Assembly: GCF_041276405.1 (NCBI RefSeq)
Contig: NZ_JBGGGT010000001.1
Coordinates: forward strand, 1,728,501 to 1,792,500
Source: Microvirga sp. TS319
Lineage (GTDB): Bacteria > Pseudomonadota > Alphaproteobacteria > Rhizobiales > Beijerinckiaceae
DNA length: 64,000 nt
Reading direction: 5' to 3'
Every line of letters begins with the position of its first letter. Position 1 is the stretch's first letter. Below, in pieces: positions 12,020-20,092 of the stretch. Made by a program: the position numbers and the translations under genes. A model generated the notes under the pieces. It had not been told where the DNA came from. It ran no database searches and was given only the letters and a program-made list of their open reading frames with translations.

Positions 12020-12985
12020 GTGAGCCACTTTATCAAGACGGTCCGCGTCGCCGCCGTCGCAGCCGTGACGCTCTTCGCATCGTCGGCCTTCGCGCAGCAG
12101 GAGCTCAGGATCATGGCGCCCGCCGGACCCGGCGGCGGATGGGATTCAGCCGCTCGCTCGATCCAGCAGGTGCTGATGCAGACGGGTCTCGCCAAGGGCG
12201 TCCAGGTGGTGAACGTCACCGGAGCGGGCGGCACCGTGGGCCTTGCCCAGTTCGTCAACCAGGCGAAAGGCGACCCGGGCCAGCTCATGGTCAACGGCAT
12301 TACCATGGTCGGCGCGATCCTCACCAACAAGGCGCCGGTCACGCTCGATCAGGTCACGCCGATCGCTCGTCTCACGGGCGATCCGCTCGTGATTGTCGTG
12401 CCCGAGAACTCGCCCATCAAATCGGTCAAGGAGCTGGCCGATGCCGTGAAGGCCGATCCCGCGAAGGTGACCTGGGCGGGCGGCTCGGCCGGCGGCGCCG
12501 ACCACATCCTCGCGGCACTGTTCGCGAAGGCCGCCGGTTCGGATCCGGCGAAGGTGAACTACATCGCGTTCTCGGGCGGCGGCGAGGCTCTGGCGGCCAT
12601 GCTCGGGGGACGCGTGACGGCCGGCATCTCCGGCTACGGCGAGTTCGAGAGCCAGATCAAGGCCGGCAAGCTGCGGGCGCTCGCCATCTCGTCCGGCAAG
12701 CGGCTTGCCAATGCCGATACCCCGACCCTCAAGGAGCAGGGCATGGACGTAGAGGTCGTGAACTGGCGCGCCATCATGGCGGGCCCCGGCATCACGGCAG
12801 ACCAGAAGCAGGCCCTCACCGAGACGGTCGACAAGCTCGTCAAGTCCAAGGAATGGGCCGAGATCCTCAAACAGCGCGGCTGGGAGGACTTCTATCTCGC
12901 CGGCGCTCCCTTCGCGGACTTCCTCAAGGAAGAGCAGGTTCGCGTCGGCGACGTGCTGAAATCCGTCGGTCTCGTGAAGTCCTGA
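12020..12985 (+). CDS. Tripartite tricarboxylate transporter substrate-binding protein (TctC/Bug family)
   Basis: Periplasmic binding protein of 321 residues that captures organic acids for a TctAB-type membrane transporter. The GTG at 12020 is preceded by a strong AAGGGAGGAA and opens a clean signal peptide ending SSAFAQ; an upstream ATG would place charged residues before it. Family features are present: 'IMAPAGPGGGWD' at the start of the mature protein, 'VNVTGAGGTVGLAQF', 'WAGGSAGGADHI' and 'YIAFSGGGEALAAMLGG'. It lies 54 bases after the aconitase gene. No tctA or tctB gene lies in the window, so it must use a transporter encoded elsewhere or be an orphan, as is common for this expanded family. 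Confidence 0.9.
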   Translation: MSHFIKTVRVAAVAAVTLFASSAFAQQELRIMAPAGPGGGWDSAARSIQQVLMQTGLAKGVQVVNVTGAGGTVGLAQFVNQAKGDPGQLMVNGITMVGAILTNKAPVTLDQVTPIARLTGDPLVIVVPENSPIKSVKELADAVKADPAKVTWAGGSAGGADHILAALFAKAAGSDPAKVNYIAFSGGGEALAAMLGGRVTAGISGYGEFESQIKAGKLRALAISSGKRLANADTPTLKEQGMDVEVVNWRAIMAGPGITADQKQALTETVDKLVKSKEWAEILKQRGWEDFYLAGAPFADFLKEEQVRVGDVLKSVGLVKS

Positions 12986-13009
12986 GACCCGGCTCCGGAC
13001 GACAGGTAT

Positions 13010-13041
13010 GGTATCCTCGGGCCAGTCGGCCCGAGGATACC
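13010..13041 (+). terminator. Perfect 14-bp hairpin after the TctC-like gene
   Basis: GGTATCCTCGGGCC and its exact reverse complement are separated by AGTC. The stem is GC-rich and starts 25 bases after the stop codon, but no T-run follows. It may act as a terminator or mRNA stabiliser, or as a palindromic operator for the GntR gene that begins 66 bases later. Confidence 0.65.
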
Positions 13042-13106
13042 GTGAACCCGGCAAATGGGATAAAGGAAGAGCAGGCCGTTTTGGGACCGGGTGCGAGGGT
13101 TTGCTC

Positions 13107-14027
13107 ATGAGTTCAGTCGGAGACCGTGCGGTCAACGGAAAGCGAGAATTGACCGAGGGACTCGCCGCGCAGATTCTGGAGCATATCCGCGGAGGCGGAC
13201 TGTCCCGGGGAACCCATCTGACGGCGCAGGAACTGTCCGAGCGCTTCAGCGTGTCCCGTTTTCCCATCGGCCAAGCCCTGCAGCTGCTCGCCGCCAAGGG
13301 GGTCCTCACCCATCGGCCCAACCGTGGCTACTTCGTCTCGGATGTCGGGAACGCCTCGCCGGAGAGCCTGGGGCTCGCCGCCAGGGACGACGCCACCCGC
13401 GTCTACTTCAGCATCGCCGAGGATCACCTTCACGGACGCCTCCCCGATCCTGCCTCCGAGGCCTATCTCAAGGAAACCTATGCAGTCACCAAGGCACAGC
13501 TGAACACCGTACTGGGACGGATTGCCCAGGAGGGCTGGGCCGAGCGCCGTCCCGGCTACGGCTGGTCCTTTTCGCCTATGCTGACGACGCCCGAGAGCCT
13601 GGAGCAGACCTATCGGGTGCGTCTGGCCCTTGAGCCGGCTGCCCTCCTGGAGCCGACCTATCGCCTCGATCCGGATGTCGCCGCTCGCTGCCGCGAAGCG
13701 GAACTCCGGCTGCTCGCCGGCGCCATCGAGACGGACAGCGCCGACGCGCTCCACGAACGCGGCGTGCGCTTCCACGAGGCGATCATCGGCGCGTCCGGCA
13801 ATCCCTTCTTCCTGGAGGCGGTGCGGCGTATCAACCGCGTCCGACGCCTGCTGTCGTATCGTTCGATGGTCGACCGCCAGCGCTACCGTCAGCAATGCGA
13901 GGAGCACCTCGAGATCCTCGACTTGCTTGAGCAGCGAAGAAACGAAGAGGCGTCACAGGCCCTGCGCCACCATCTGCAGCACACCATCGGAAACCTCCAG
14001 AAGATCAGGCTGATCCTGGAGCCCTGA
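13107..14027 (+). CDS. GntR/FCD-family transcriptional regulator with two winged helices
   Basis: 306 residues. The N-terminal GntR winged helix is at about 15-75 ('LTAQELSERFSVSRFPIGQA', then LQLLAAKGVLTHRPNRGYFV). A second helix-turn-helix-like unit with its own wing ('KAQLNTVLGRIAQEGWAERR', 'GYGWSFSP') is at about 100-150. The FCD ligand-binding domain follows ('RLALEPAALLEP', 'FHEAIIGASGNPFFLEAV', 'EHLEILDLLEQ'). FCD proteins sense carboxylates or sugars, which suits the aconitase and tricarboxylate-binding protein upstream that it probably controls. The ATG at 13107 is chosen because the preceding in-frame codons overlap the hairpin and encode no domain. The doubled DNA-binding part is unusual for this family. 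Confidence 0.87.
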   Translation: MSSVGDRAVNGKRELTEGLAAQILEHIRGGGLSRGTHLTAQELSERFSVSRFPIGQALQLLAAKGVLTHRPNRGYFVSDVGNASPESLGLAARDDATRVYFSIAEDHLHGRLPDPASEAYLKETYAVTKAQLNTVLGRIAQEGWAERRPGYGWSFSPMLTTPESLEQTYRVRLALEPAALLEPTYRLDPDVAARCREAELRLLAGAIETDSADALHERGVRFHEAIIGASGNPFFLEAVRRINRVRRLLSYRSMVDRQRYRQQCEEHLEILDLLEQRRNEEASQALRHHLQHTIGNLQKIRLILEP

Positions 14028-14030
14028 CCT

Positions 14031-14309
14031 AGAGCATCGTGCGAAGAAGTGGGAACCGGTTCTTCGCGAAAAACGATGCTTCGCCAAAGAGAAAGAGCAA
14101 GCATTCTGATCCCGTCAGAAAGCTTGCTCTAGAGCATCGGACGCAGGAAGTAGAATCCACTTTTGGGATCCAATCCGATGCTCCCTTCTTAGATGAGCGC
14201 ATCGTTCTTGCCAAAAACCGGATCCACTTTTCCGCACGATGCTCTCTTCTTGGAAAGAGCGCATCGTTCTTGCGAAAAACCGGTTCCCACTTTTTCGCAC
14301 GATGCGCTA
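14031..14309. repeat. Compound palindromic repeat, copy 2 (several units)
   Basis: About 280 bases made of alternating units beginning gagcatcg and ending cgatgctc or cgatgcgct, with central 'agtgggaaccggttcttcgc' blocks in both orientations. A separate element, aagcttgctctag, with an imperfect inverted copy, lies at 14098-14130. Its right end supplies the last bases of the uspA gene, including its stop codon. Confidence 0.85.
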
Positions 14310-15161
14310 GCGGAGGGGCGGAACGGCGAGGATGTCGACATCGAGCGAGCGCAGGACTTCCTCGGTCACGCTTCCCAGGAGCACCTTGGCGATGCCTGAG
14401 CGACCGCGCGTTCCAATGATCAGAACATCGGGCTTCAACTGCTCCACAACCGCGGCAATCACCTCGATCGGGGCACCCTCCTCGATACGTATCGATTGTC
14501 CGTGATCATCAAGCCCGTTCGCATCCAGGAACGAGATCAGCTCCTTGGTGGCCCGGACACGCGCGTCGGCAACGTACTCCTCGATAGTCTCCCGGCTGAG
14601 TCCCGCATAAGACAACTTCCCTTTCGCCAGGGGCAGAAAGGCATGAACGAGCGCGAGCCGGGACCTGCCAGGTAATCCCAGAGCCATGCCGGCTTTGATG
14701 GCGTTGAGGGATGGCTCGGACATGTCGACTGCGGCCAAGGCCGTGCGGTAAGGCTGATCCACCTCCCTGTTCACCATCAGGACCGGAAACGGACCGGTTC
14801 GGATCACACGCTCGACAGTGGTTCCGACCACGATATCGCGCAGAAGCTGCTTGCGGTGGGCTCCCACGACGACGAGGCCGGCCCTCGTCGATGCGGCAGC
14901 GCGCAGGATCCCGTCGAAGGGGTCGCCTGCAATGACGAGAGCGTGCGACCGAAGCCCGTGCAGCTCGGCGATCGCGCCGATCTGTTCGCCAAGAATCCGT
15001 TCAGCCTCGCGCCTTTCGAGCGCGACGAGGTCCTGCGGCTGATCGTCGTCGACGACATGCAAAAGGGTGATTTCGGCACCATTATCCCGCGCCAGAAGAC
15101 CAGCCCGGCGCACAGCCCGCTGCGAGCGGGTCGAGAAGTCCGTTGCCGCGAGGATGTGCAT
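14307..15161 (-). CDS. Tandem-domain universal stress protein (UspA family)
   Basis: 284 residues with two Usp domains (about 1-140 and 145-284). Both begin with the beta-strand/helix pattern ('ILAATDFS', 'ALAAVDMSEPS'). The second domain keeps the nucleotide-binding motif G-2x-G-9x-G-S in GTRGRSGIAKVLLGS near residue 255. The first has GAHRKQLLRDIVVGTT, which lacks the middle glycine, so probably only the second half binds ATP. Such proteins bind ATP and aid survival of stress or starvation. It stands alone, with repeats on both sides; its TAG stop at 14307-14309 lies inside the flanking repeat, which suggests the repeat inserted at, or replaced, the original 3' end. Confidence 0.93.
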   Translation of the reverse strand: MHILAATDFSTRSQRAVRRAGLLARDNGAEITLLHVVDDDQPQDLVALERREAERILGEQIGAIAELHGLRSHALVIAGDPFDGILRAAASTRAGLVVVGAHRKQLLRDIVVGTTVERVIRTGPFPVLMVNREVDQPYRTALAAVDMSEPSLNAIKAGMALGLPGRSRLALVHAFLPLAKGKLSYAGLSRETIEEYVADARVRATKELISFLDANGLDDHGQSIRIEEGAPIEVIAAVVEQLKPDVLIIGTRGRSGIAKVLLGSVTEEVLRSLDVDILAVPPLR

Positions 15162-15988
15162 GGGTCCGTCTCCTGTGGTTTCGACTCACCTTTAGGATCG
15201 GACGCGAAATCGAATCCCCATCCGATGCTGTCAGTCTATGGTCTCGAGCATCATTCCACGCAAAATCGGTACCCACTTCCCGCGTCCGATACAGTAGTCC
15301 TTCCACGCATGCCGATTCCAGGCACATGTGACGCGTCGTCTTCCGATCATGAGCAGTGCCTTCCGGCGCGAGCCTTTAAGGCAGCCTGACTGCCGCCAAG
15401 GTTGAAGCCTCGACACGCCGACCACGCCGGGTGCCCTGCTCATCGTCAATCGGCGCTCTGCATGGGACGGTGCCATCATATCGCGACCGTTGGGTTGTGG
15501 CGCATCGATCTCCGGGACTGAAGAACTGTAGGTCAGTATCCCCTTTGCGGCGACCTCTTGCCCGACCAAAATGCGAATGGAGGCCCTAAAATGTGTGTCA
15601 GGAGCAGACTTTCACATTCCGACCACACAACAGGTGTCAGCTTTGAGGCGGTGACGCGGACCGGGCTCTTTCTGCAATGGCCACAGCCGGGCAACGAGGA
15701 AATGAGCGAATGCCACGGGTGCGAAGCCTATGCACCGGCAGGGGCAAACCCGGCCCGGTCTCAGTGCTTTCACCGCTCGGGTTCGGGATTTTCCCCGGTA
15801 GCCAGAGCGGGCGGTAAAGGCCAAGCTCCTCGCTCGCCTTGCAGGCGGTCAATACCCGTGCGGTCCGCCGGTAGGCACGAGGCCGCCGTTCGACGAGTTG
15901 CTGCGGCGGCCCCGGGGCAACGGGGTCGCGCGCTGCCAGCCGTGTCGCGTTAATGCGCGGCTAAGTCGACACACCACTTGGGGGAACC
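15162..15988. other. 830-bp stretch with no recognisable gene
   Basis: Holds a dispersed repeat copy at 15192-15293. The remaining 700 bases contain only short frames with unlikely composition on either strand. A GGGGGAACC sequence at the right end is the ribosome-binding site of the patatin gene. Confidence 0.5.
15192..15293. repeat. Dispersed palindromic repeat, copy 3
   Basis: Two units, 'gatcggacgcgaaatcgaat' to 'atccgatgctgtcagtctat', then 'gagcatcattccacgcaaaa' to 'cccgcgtccgat', matching the other copies in order and spacing. Non-coding. Confidence 0.75.
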
Positions 15989-17035
15989 ATGGCGGATGAT
16001 CGCATCAGGCGTATGCCGCAGCAGGATGCCAGACTGGTTGACCTCGCGCTGCAAGGAGGTGGGGCTCATGGAGCCTTCACCTGGGGCGTGCTGGACAGGC
16101 TATTGGAGGAGCCATGGCTGCAAATCGACGGCATCTCCGGTACATCGGCGGGTGCGATGAATGCCGCAGTGCTGGCCGACGGCTATGCCGAGGGTGAAGC
16201 GCGCGGGGCACGAGCGGCGCTCGAGGCTTTCTGGCGCAAGGTCTCGGATGCGGCCCGGTTCAGCCCTTTGCGGCGGGGACCTATCGACCTCCTGCTCGGC
16301 CGCTGGACGCTCGATCATTCACCCACTTTCATCGCCATGGACCTGATGGCCCGTCTCTTCTCGCCCTACGACTTGAACCCGCGCGGGTTCAATCCCCTGC
16401 GGGATATCCTTGCCGACAGCATTCATTTCGATCGCCTGACCGCGGGGCCGATCAAGCTGTTCGTCACCGCCACCAATGTGCGCACGGGCCAGGGACGCGT
16501 TTTCCGGAACGCCGAGATCACGCCGGACGTGCTTCTTGCCTCGGCCTGCCTGCCAACCCTGTTCCACGCCGTCGAGATCGACGGCGAATCCTATTGGGAC
16601 GGCGGCTATTCCGGCAATCCCACCATCACCCCGCTCGTGCGCGAATGCACGTCGCAGGACACGATCCTCGTCCAGATCAATCCGGTCGAGCGCCACGGTA
16701 CGCCGCGGGCCGCTCGCGACATCATCAACCGGCTCAACGAAGTGTCTTTCAACGCGGTGCTGCTCAAGGAGCTGCGAATGATCGCCCTGCTGCGCCACGT
16801 AGCCGATCCAGGCGACGGCGAAGGCGCCCAATGGGCCGGCATGCGCATCCACCGGGTAAGCAGCGAGCATATGGTCGACCTCGGCTATTCCTCGAAGCTC
16901 AATGCCGAATGGGAGTTCCTCACCATGCTACGGGACAAGGGACGCCGCGCCGCGGAGGGGTTCCTGACGACGGACGGGCGAAATATCGGGACGCGTTCCA
17001 CTCTCGATATCGACCGGCTGCTCGAGAGCGCATGA
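15989..17035 (+). CDS. Patatin-like phospholipase / esterase
   Basis: 348-residue patatin-fold acyl hydrolase with the complete Ser-Asp dyad: oxyanion loop GGGAHG (about residue 26), nucleophile elbow GTSAG (about 49), and DGG carrying the catalytic Asp (about 208). Further family blocks are 'PIKLFVTATNVRTG' and 'LLASACLPTLFHAVEI'. No signal peptide, so cytoplasmic. It is followed after 3 bases by a GntP-family permease, so the two form an operon. In related bacteria this pair is often found with 3-hydroxybutyrate metabolism, which suggests a role in polyhydroxybutyrate or short-chain hydroxyacid turnover; that is inference, since no dehydrogenase gene is adjacent here. GGGGGAACC precedes the ATG. 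Confidence 0.9.
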   Translation: MADDRIRRMPQQDARLVDLALQGGGAHGAFTWGVLDRLLEEPWLQIDGISGTSAGAMNAAVLADGYAEGEARGARAALEAFWRKVSDAARFSPLRRGPIDLLLGRWTLDHSPTFIAMDLMARLFSPYDLNPRGFNPLRDILADSIHFDRLTAGPIKLFVTATNVRTGQGRVFRNAEITPDVLLASACLPTLFHAVEIDGESYWDGGYSGNPTITPLVRECTSQDTILVQINPVERHGTPRAARDIINRLNEVSFNAVLLKELRMIALLRHVADPGDGEGAQWAGMRIHRVSSEHMVDLGYSSKLNAEWEFLTMLRDKGRRAAEGFLTTDGRNIGTRSTLDIDRLLESA

Positions 17036-17038
17036 CCC

Positions 17039-18493
17039 ATGGGCCTCCTCGGGATCCTGCTCGGCCTCGGCCTTCTCATCTTGCTTGCGTTTCGCGGCTG
17101 GAGCGTGCTGCTGCTTTCGCCCGCCGCGGCTCTGATCGCGGCCGCGCTCGCCGGCGAGCCCTTGCTGGCAAGCTGGACGCAGATCTTCATGGGCAGCGCC
17201 GCGCGCTTCCTGGCACAGTTCTTCCCGCTGTTCCTGCTGGGAGCGCTGTTCGGCAAGCTCATGAACGACAGCGGCTCGGTTACGGCGATCGCCGACACCA
17301 TGACGGCCCGACTCGGGAAGGACCGGGCCATCCTTGCGGTCGTGCTGGCGGGCGCCCTGGTGACCTATGGTGGCGTCTCCCTGTTCGTCGCCTTCTTTGT
17401 CCTGGTACCGATGGCGCAGGCGCTGTTTCGCGCCGCAGACATCCCGCGGCGGCTGATGCCCGCCGCGATCATGCTCGGCACGTCGACTTTCACGATGACC
17501 GCGCTGCCCGGCACACCTGCGATCCAGAACGCGATTCCCATGCCCTTCTTCGGGACGACGCCCTTTGCCGCCCCCGGACTGGGCGTCATCGCGGCGGCGA
17601 TTATGATGGGCATCGGCCTGTGGTGGCTGCGTCGCGCCGAGGCCGCGGCCCGCCGGACGGGCGAAGGCTACGGCACGGAGGTGGATGCTTCCCTCAATGC
17701 CGCAGCCAGCGACGAGATGGTGCGGGAGCGGGCGACGACCGCACGTGAGTTCGATCCTGCCGAGATGGCGCACGGCCAGCCTAGCCCCAAGCCGCCAACA
17801 GCGCTGCGGGCCGCTCTGCCGCTCATCGTCGTCGTCACGGTCAATCTCCTGATGTCCCTCATCGTTCTGCCGCGCCTTGACGTCTCGTACCTCGCCGAGG
17901 AGCGCTGGGGCAGTACCTCCCTGTCGGCTGTAGCCGGCGTGTGGTCCGTCGTGGTCGCCCTCGCGGTCGCGATCCTGGTCCTCGTCATCCTCAACCGCGG
18001 CCACCTGCCGTCCCTGCGTGAGAGCATGGATGCAGGTGCCAATGCATCGGTGCTCCCAGCCGTCAGCATCGCGAGCCTGGTCGGCTTCGGCGCCGTCATC
18101 GCCGCCCTCCCTCCCTTCACGCTCGTCCGGGACTGGGTGCTGACGATCGGAGGTGGGCCGCTCGTGTCGCTGGCGGTGGCGACGAACGTGCTCGCCGCGC
18201 TGACCGGATCCGCCTCGGGCGGTCTGACGATTGCACTCGACGCCCTCGGCGAGACCTACATGAACCTGGCCTCACAGCTTGGCATCGATCCCGCCCTCCT
18301 GCATCGCGTCGCGGTCATCGGCTCCGGCACGCTCGATATCCTGCCGCACAACGGTGCGGTGGTATCCCTGCTCGCCCTGTGCGGCACAAGCCACCGCGAG
18401 AGCTATTTCGACATCGTCATCGTTGGGATCGTCAGTGCGCTGCTGGCGCTGACGGCGGTGATCGTCTGCGGCTCGTTGTTCGGCACGTTCTAA
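17039..18493 (+). CDS. GntP-family organic-acid permease
   Basis: 484-residue inner-membrane secondary transporter with about 12 hydrophobic segments and a charged cytoplasmic loop around residues 200-260. GntP-family hallmarks include 'LFGKLMNDSGS' near residue 75, 'ALVTYGGVSLFVAFF', 'ALPGTPAIQN' and the C-terminal 'LPHNGAVVSLLALCGTSHRE'. Family members carry gluconate, citrate-like or 3-hydroxybutyrate substrates by proton symport. It follows the patatin gene by 3 bases, so substrate and hydrolase are probably linked; 3-hydroxybutyrate is my preferred guess. Its stop is followed at once by a repeat copy. Confidence 0.9.
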   Translation: MGLLGILLGLGLLILLAFRGWSVLLLSPAAALIAAALAGEPLLASWTQIFMGSAARFLAQFFPLFLLGALFGKLMNDSGSVTAIADTMTARLGKDRAILAVVLAGALVTYGGVSLFVAFFVLVPMAQALFRAADIPRRLMPAAIMLGTSTFTMTALPGTPAIQNAIPMPFFGTTPFAAPGLGVIAAAIMMGIGLWWLRRAEAAARRTGEGYGTEVDASLNAAASDEMVRERATTAREFDPAEMAHGQPSPKPPTALRAALPLIVVVTVNLLMSLIVLPRLDVSYLAEERWGSTSLSAVAGVWSVVVALAVAILVLVILNRGHLPSLRESMDAGANASVLPAVSIASLVGFGAVIAALPPFTLVRDWVLTIGGGPLVSLAVATNVLAALTGSASGGLTIALDALGETYMNLASQLGIDPALLHRVAVIGSGTLDILPHNGAVVSLLALCGTSHRESYFDIVIVGIVSALLALTAVIVCGSLFGTF

Positions 18494-18500
18494 GGACACG

Positions 18501-18617
18501 AGAGCATCGGACGCGGGAAGCGGATTTGCCCTTTTGGGATTGCATCCGATGCTCCCTTCTTGGACAGAGCGGATCGATCTTGCAAAGAACCGGAGCCGCT
18601 TTCTCGCACGATGCGCG
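18501..18617. repeat. Dispersed palindromic repeat, copy 4
   Basis: Runs from agagcatcggacgcggga to cgcacgatgcgcgag with internal 'gcatccgatgctcccttctt'. It fills the space between the GntP stop and the arsR-type promoter. Confidence 0.8.
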
Positions 18618-18645
18618 AGTTGCACTGTTCCATGGCCCTCCCTGC

Positions 18646-18703
18646 TTGACTCATACATAACTCTATGGTTATTGATTAGATCAATAGCCCACGAGTTATG
18701 TAT
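18646..18703 (+). promoter_or_regulatory. Nested palindromic operator of the ArsR-type gene
   Basis: A perfect 11-bp inverted repeat, ATACATAACTC (18653-18663) and GAGTTATGTAT (18693-18703), encloses a second perfect one, TATTGAT-TAG-ATCAATA (18670-18686). TTGACT at 18646 is a candidate -35 element. The outer right arm ends four bases before the ArsR start codon. The layout is what is expected for autorepression by a dimeric ArsR-family protein. Confidence 0.7.
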
Positions 18704-18707
18704 CGTG

Positions 18708-19031
18708 ATGTCACAGGCCCATGACATACTTTTTAGAACGCTCTCCGATCCGACGCGGCGCGCCATTTTCGAGCGCCTGTGTCGCGAGGGCGAGCAGACG
18801 GTCACAGCACTGACGGCTCGGGCCAGAGTCTCGCAGCCTGCCGTGTCGAAACATCTCGGCATCCTGAAGGAGGCCGGGCTGGTCCGCGACCGACATGAAG
18901 GTCGCCAGACGCACTACAGCGCGCAGCCCGGCGCCCTGGCTCCGCTGATCGACTGGACGGGTCAGATGGCAGGCTTCTGGGAAAAGCGGTTCGATGACCT
19001 AGAGGACCTGCTTAAAAGGATGGATCAATGA
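18708..19031 (+). CDS. ArsR-family transcriptional repressor
   Basis: 107-residue winged-helix protein. The core is 'ILFRTLSDPTRRAIFERL', then 'LTARARVSQPAVSKHLGILK' as the recognition helix and 'VRDRHEGRQTHYSA' as the wing. No metal-binding cysteine box is present, so it belongs to the non-metal subgroup that is typically paired with an SRPBCC/AHSA1 gene, as here. The ATG at 18708 follows the palindromic operator; upstream in-frame codons run through the repeat element and are not credible. Its stop overlaps the next start by ATGA, indicating translational coupling. Confidence 0.92.
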   Translation: MSQAHDILFRTLSDPTRRAIFERLCREGEQTVTALTARARVSQPAVSKHLGILKEAGLVRDRHEGRQTHYSAQPGALAPLIDWTGQMAGFWEKRFDDLEDLLKRMDQ

Positions 19032-19459
19032 ACGACGCATCGGCCGCCACGCACTCCGTCATCGTCGAACGCGAGATGGATCATCCGCCGGAGAGGATCT
19101 GGCGCGCACTCACCCAGCCGCATTTGATCGCGGAGTGGCTGATGAAGAATGACTTCGCACCGATCGTCGGACATCGCTTCAATCTTCGCGGGGACTGGGG
19201 CGGCGTTCTGGATTGCGAGGTCCTCGTGGTCGAGCCGACCAGAGTGCTGTCCTACACTTGGAATTTCACGCACGACGATCCGGCCTTTGATATGAAAAGC
19301 GTGGTGACATTCACCCTCATTCCCACGAACAGGGGAACTCATCTGCGCATGGAGCAGTCGGGTTTTCGGCCGGAACAGAAGCAGGCCTATGGTGGCGCCA
19401 AGACCGGTTGGCGGCAATTTTTCGAAAAGCTGGAGCAGGTCTTGTCACGATCTGATTGA
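19028..19459 (+). CDS. SRPBCC / AHSA1-domain protein
   Basis: 143-residue helix-grip (START-like) protein. Typical blocks are 'MDHPPERIWRALTQPHLIAEWL' shortened to its core 'RIWRALTQPHLIAEW', the middle 'VLVVEPTRVLSYTWNF', and the C-terminal helix 'GWRQFFEKLEQVL'. The fold binds small hydrophobic ligands; the ligand is unknown. It is translationally coupled to the ArsR gene by a four-base overlap, a very common pair, so the repressor controls its synthesis. A truncated VOC gene and a small membrane protein follow. Confidence 0.9.
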   Translation: MNDASAATHSVIVEREMDHPPERIWRALTQPHLIAEWLMKNDFAPIVGHRFNLRGDWGGVLDCEVLVVEPTRVLSYTWNFTHDDPAFDMKSVVTFTLIPTNRGTHLRMEQSGFRPEQKQAYGGAKTGWRQFFEKLEQVLSRSD

Positions 19460-19536
19460 GGCCCATCGGAGCAGCCCAATGCGAGGCCCTAAGTTTCAAA
19501 TGGAATAGCACGAATACGATTCATGGAGGAATATCG

Positions 19537-19662
19537 ATGAGTATCAAATTGACCAGTGTGCATGTGGACAATCAGGAGAAGGCTCTGCGCTTCTACACAG
19601 ACGTCCGGCACGCTGATAGGCCAGACATCCAGCCGAGTTTGTGCTCCCCAAAGAGACTCTGA
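19537..19662 (+). pseudogene. Truncated VOC/glyoxalase-fold gene
   Basis: A good ribosome-binding site (GGAGGA) precedes an ATG that opens 'IKLTSVHVDNQEKALRFYTD', the unmistakable first strand and helix of a VOC-superfamily protein. After about 23 codons the similarity stops and the frame ends at 41 residues; the normal length is about 120. It lies in line with the ArsR-SRPBCC pair, a frequent arrangement for VOC genes, so it is most likely an internally deleted third gene of that operon. Confidence 0.7.
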
Positions 19663-19696
19663 ATTCCGTCAAGGCTTGCTTCAAAAGGAATTAACA

Positions 19697-19933
19697 ATGA
19701 ATTCGAACATGTGGATTCGGCAGGCTCACCGCTGGCTGTCGGCTGCCTTCACCGCAACCGTCATCGCCAATTTCGTCGCGATGGGGCTGGGCGAACCGTC
19801 CCCGTGGGTGGTGTACTCACCATTACCTCCGCTCTTTCTATTGATGTTTACTGGTCTATACATGTTCGCGCTGCCCTATGCCACTCAGCGGCGCCGAGCG
19901 CGACCGGCGTGCGGCCGGGAAGGCGTAAACTAG
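19697..19933 (+). CDS. Small two-helix membrane protein
   Basis: 78 residues with AAGGAA before the ATG. The two hydrophobic segments are at about 13-31 (AAFTATVIANFVAMGLG) and 43-59 (PPLFLLMFTGLYMFALPY), joined by a short Pro-rich loop, with a basic C-terminal tail. It resembles small conserved proteins of unknown function found downstream of SRPBCC/VOC genes in this bacterial group. The tail runs into a repeat copy, whose first bases overlap the stop codon. Confidence 0.7.
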   Translation: MNSNMWIRQAHRWLSAAFTATVIANFVAMGLGEPSPWVVYSPLPPLFLLMFTGLYMFALPYATQRRRARPACGREGVN

Positions 19934-20037
19934 AGTATCGTGCGAAGAAGTGGGAACCGATTTTTGCGTGAAACGATGCTCATGCGCATAGACTGACAGC
20001 ATCGGACGTGGGTTCGATCTCACGTCCGATGCTGTAG
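19931..20037. repeat. Dispersed palindromic repeat, copy 5
   Basis: Unit one runs from tagagtatcgtgcgaagaag to gtgaaacgatgctc. Unit two is 'gcatcggacgtgggttcgat' joined to 'ctcacgtccgatgctgt', a long near-perfect palindrome. It sits between convergent genes and could also terminate transcription. Confidence 0.85.
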
Positions 20038-20092
20038 ATCGCCCTTATTCGGACGACATGGCCCCCCTGCAGCTCCGCTGTGCGGCCCCACT

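Noticed and set aside
15558..15953. 131-residue plus-strand frame before the patatin gene
   Set aside because: No ribosome-binding site, random Arg/Pro/Cys-rich composition, no known pattern.
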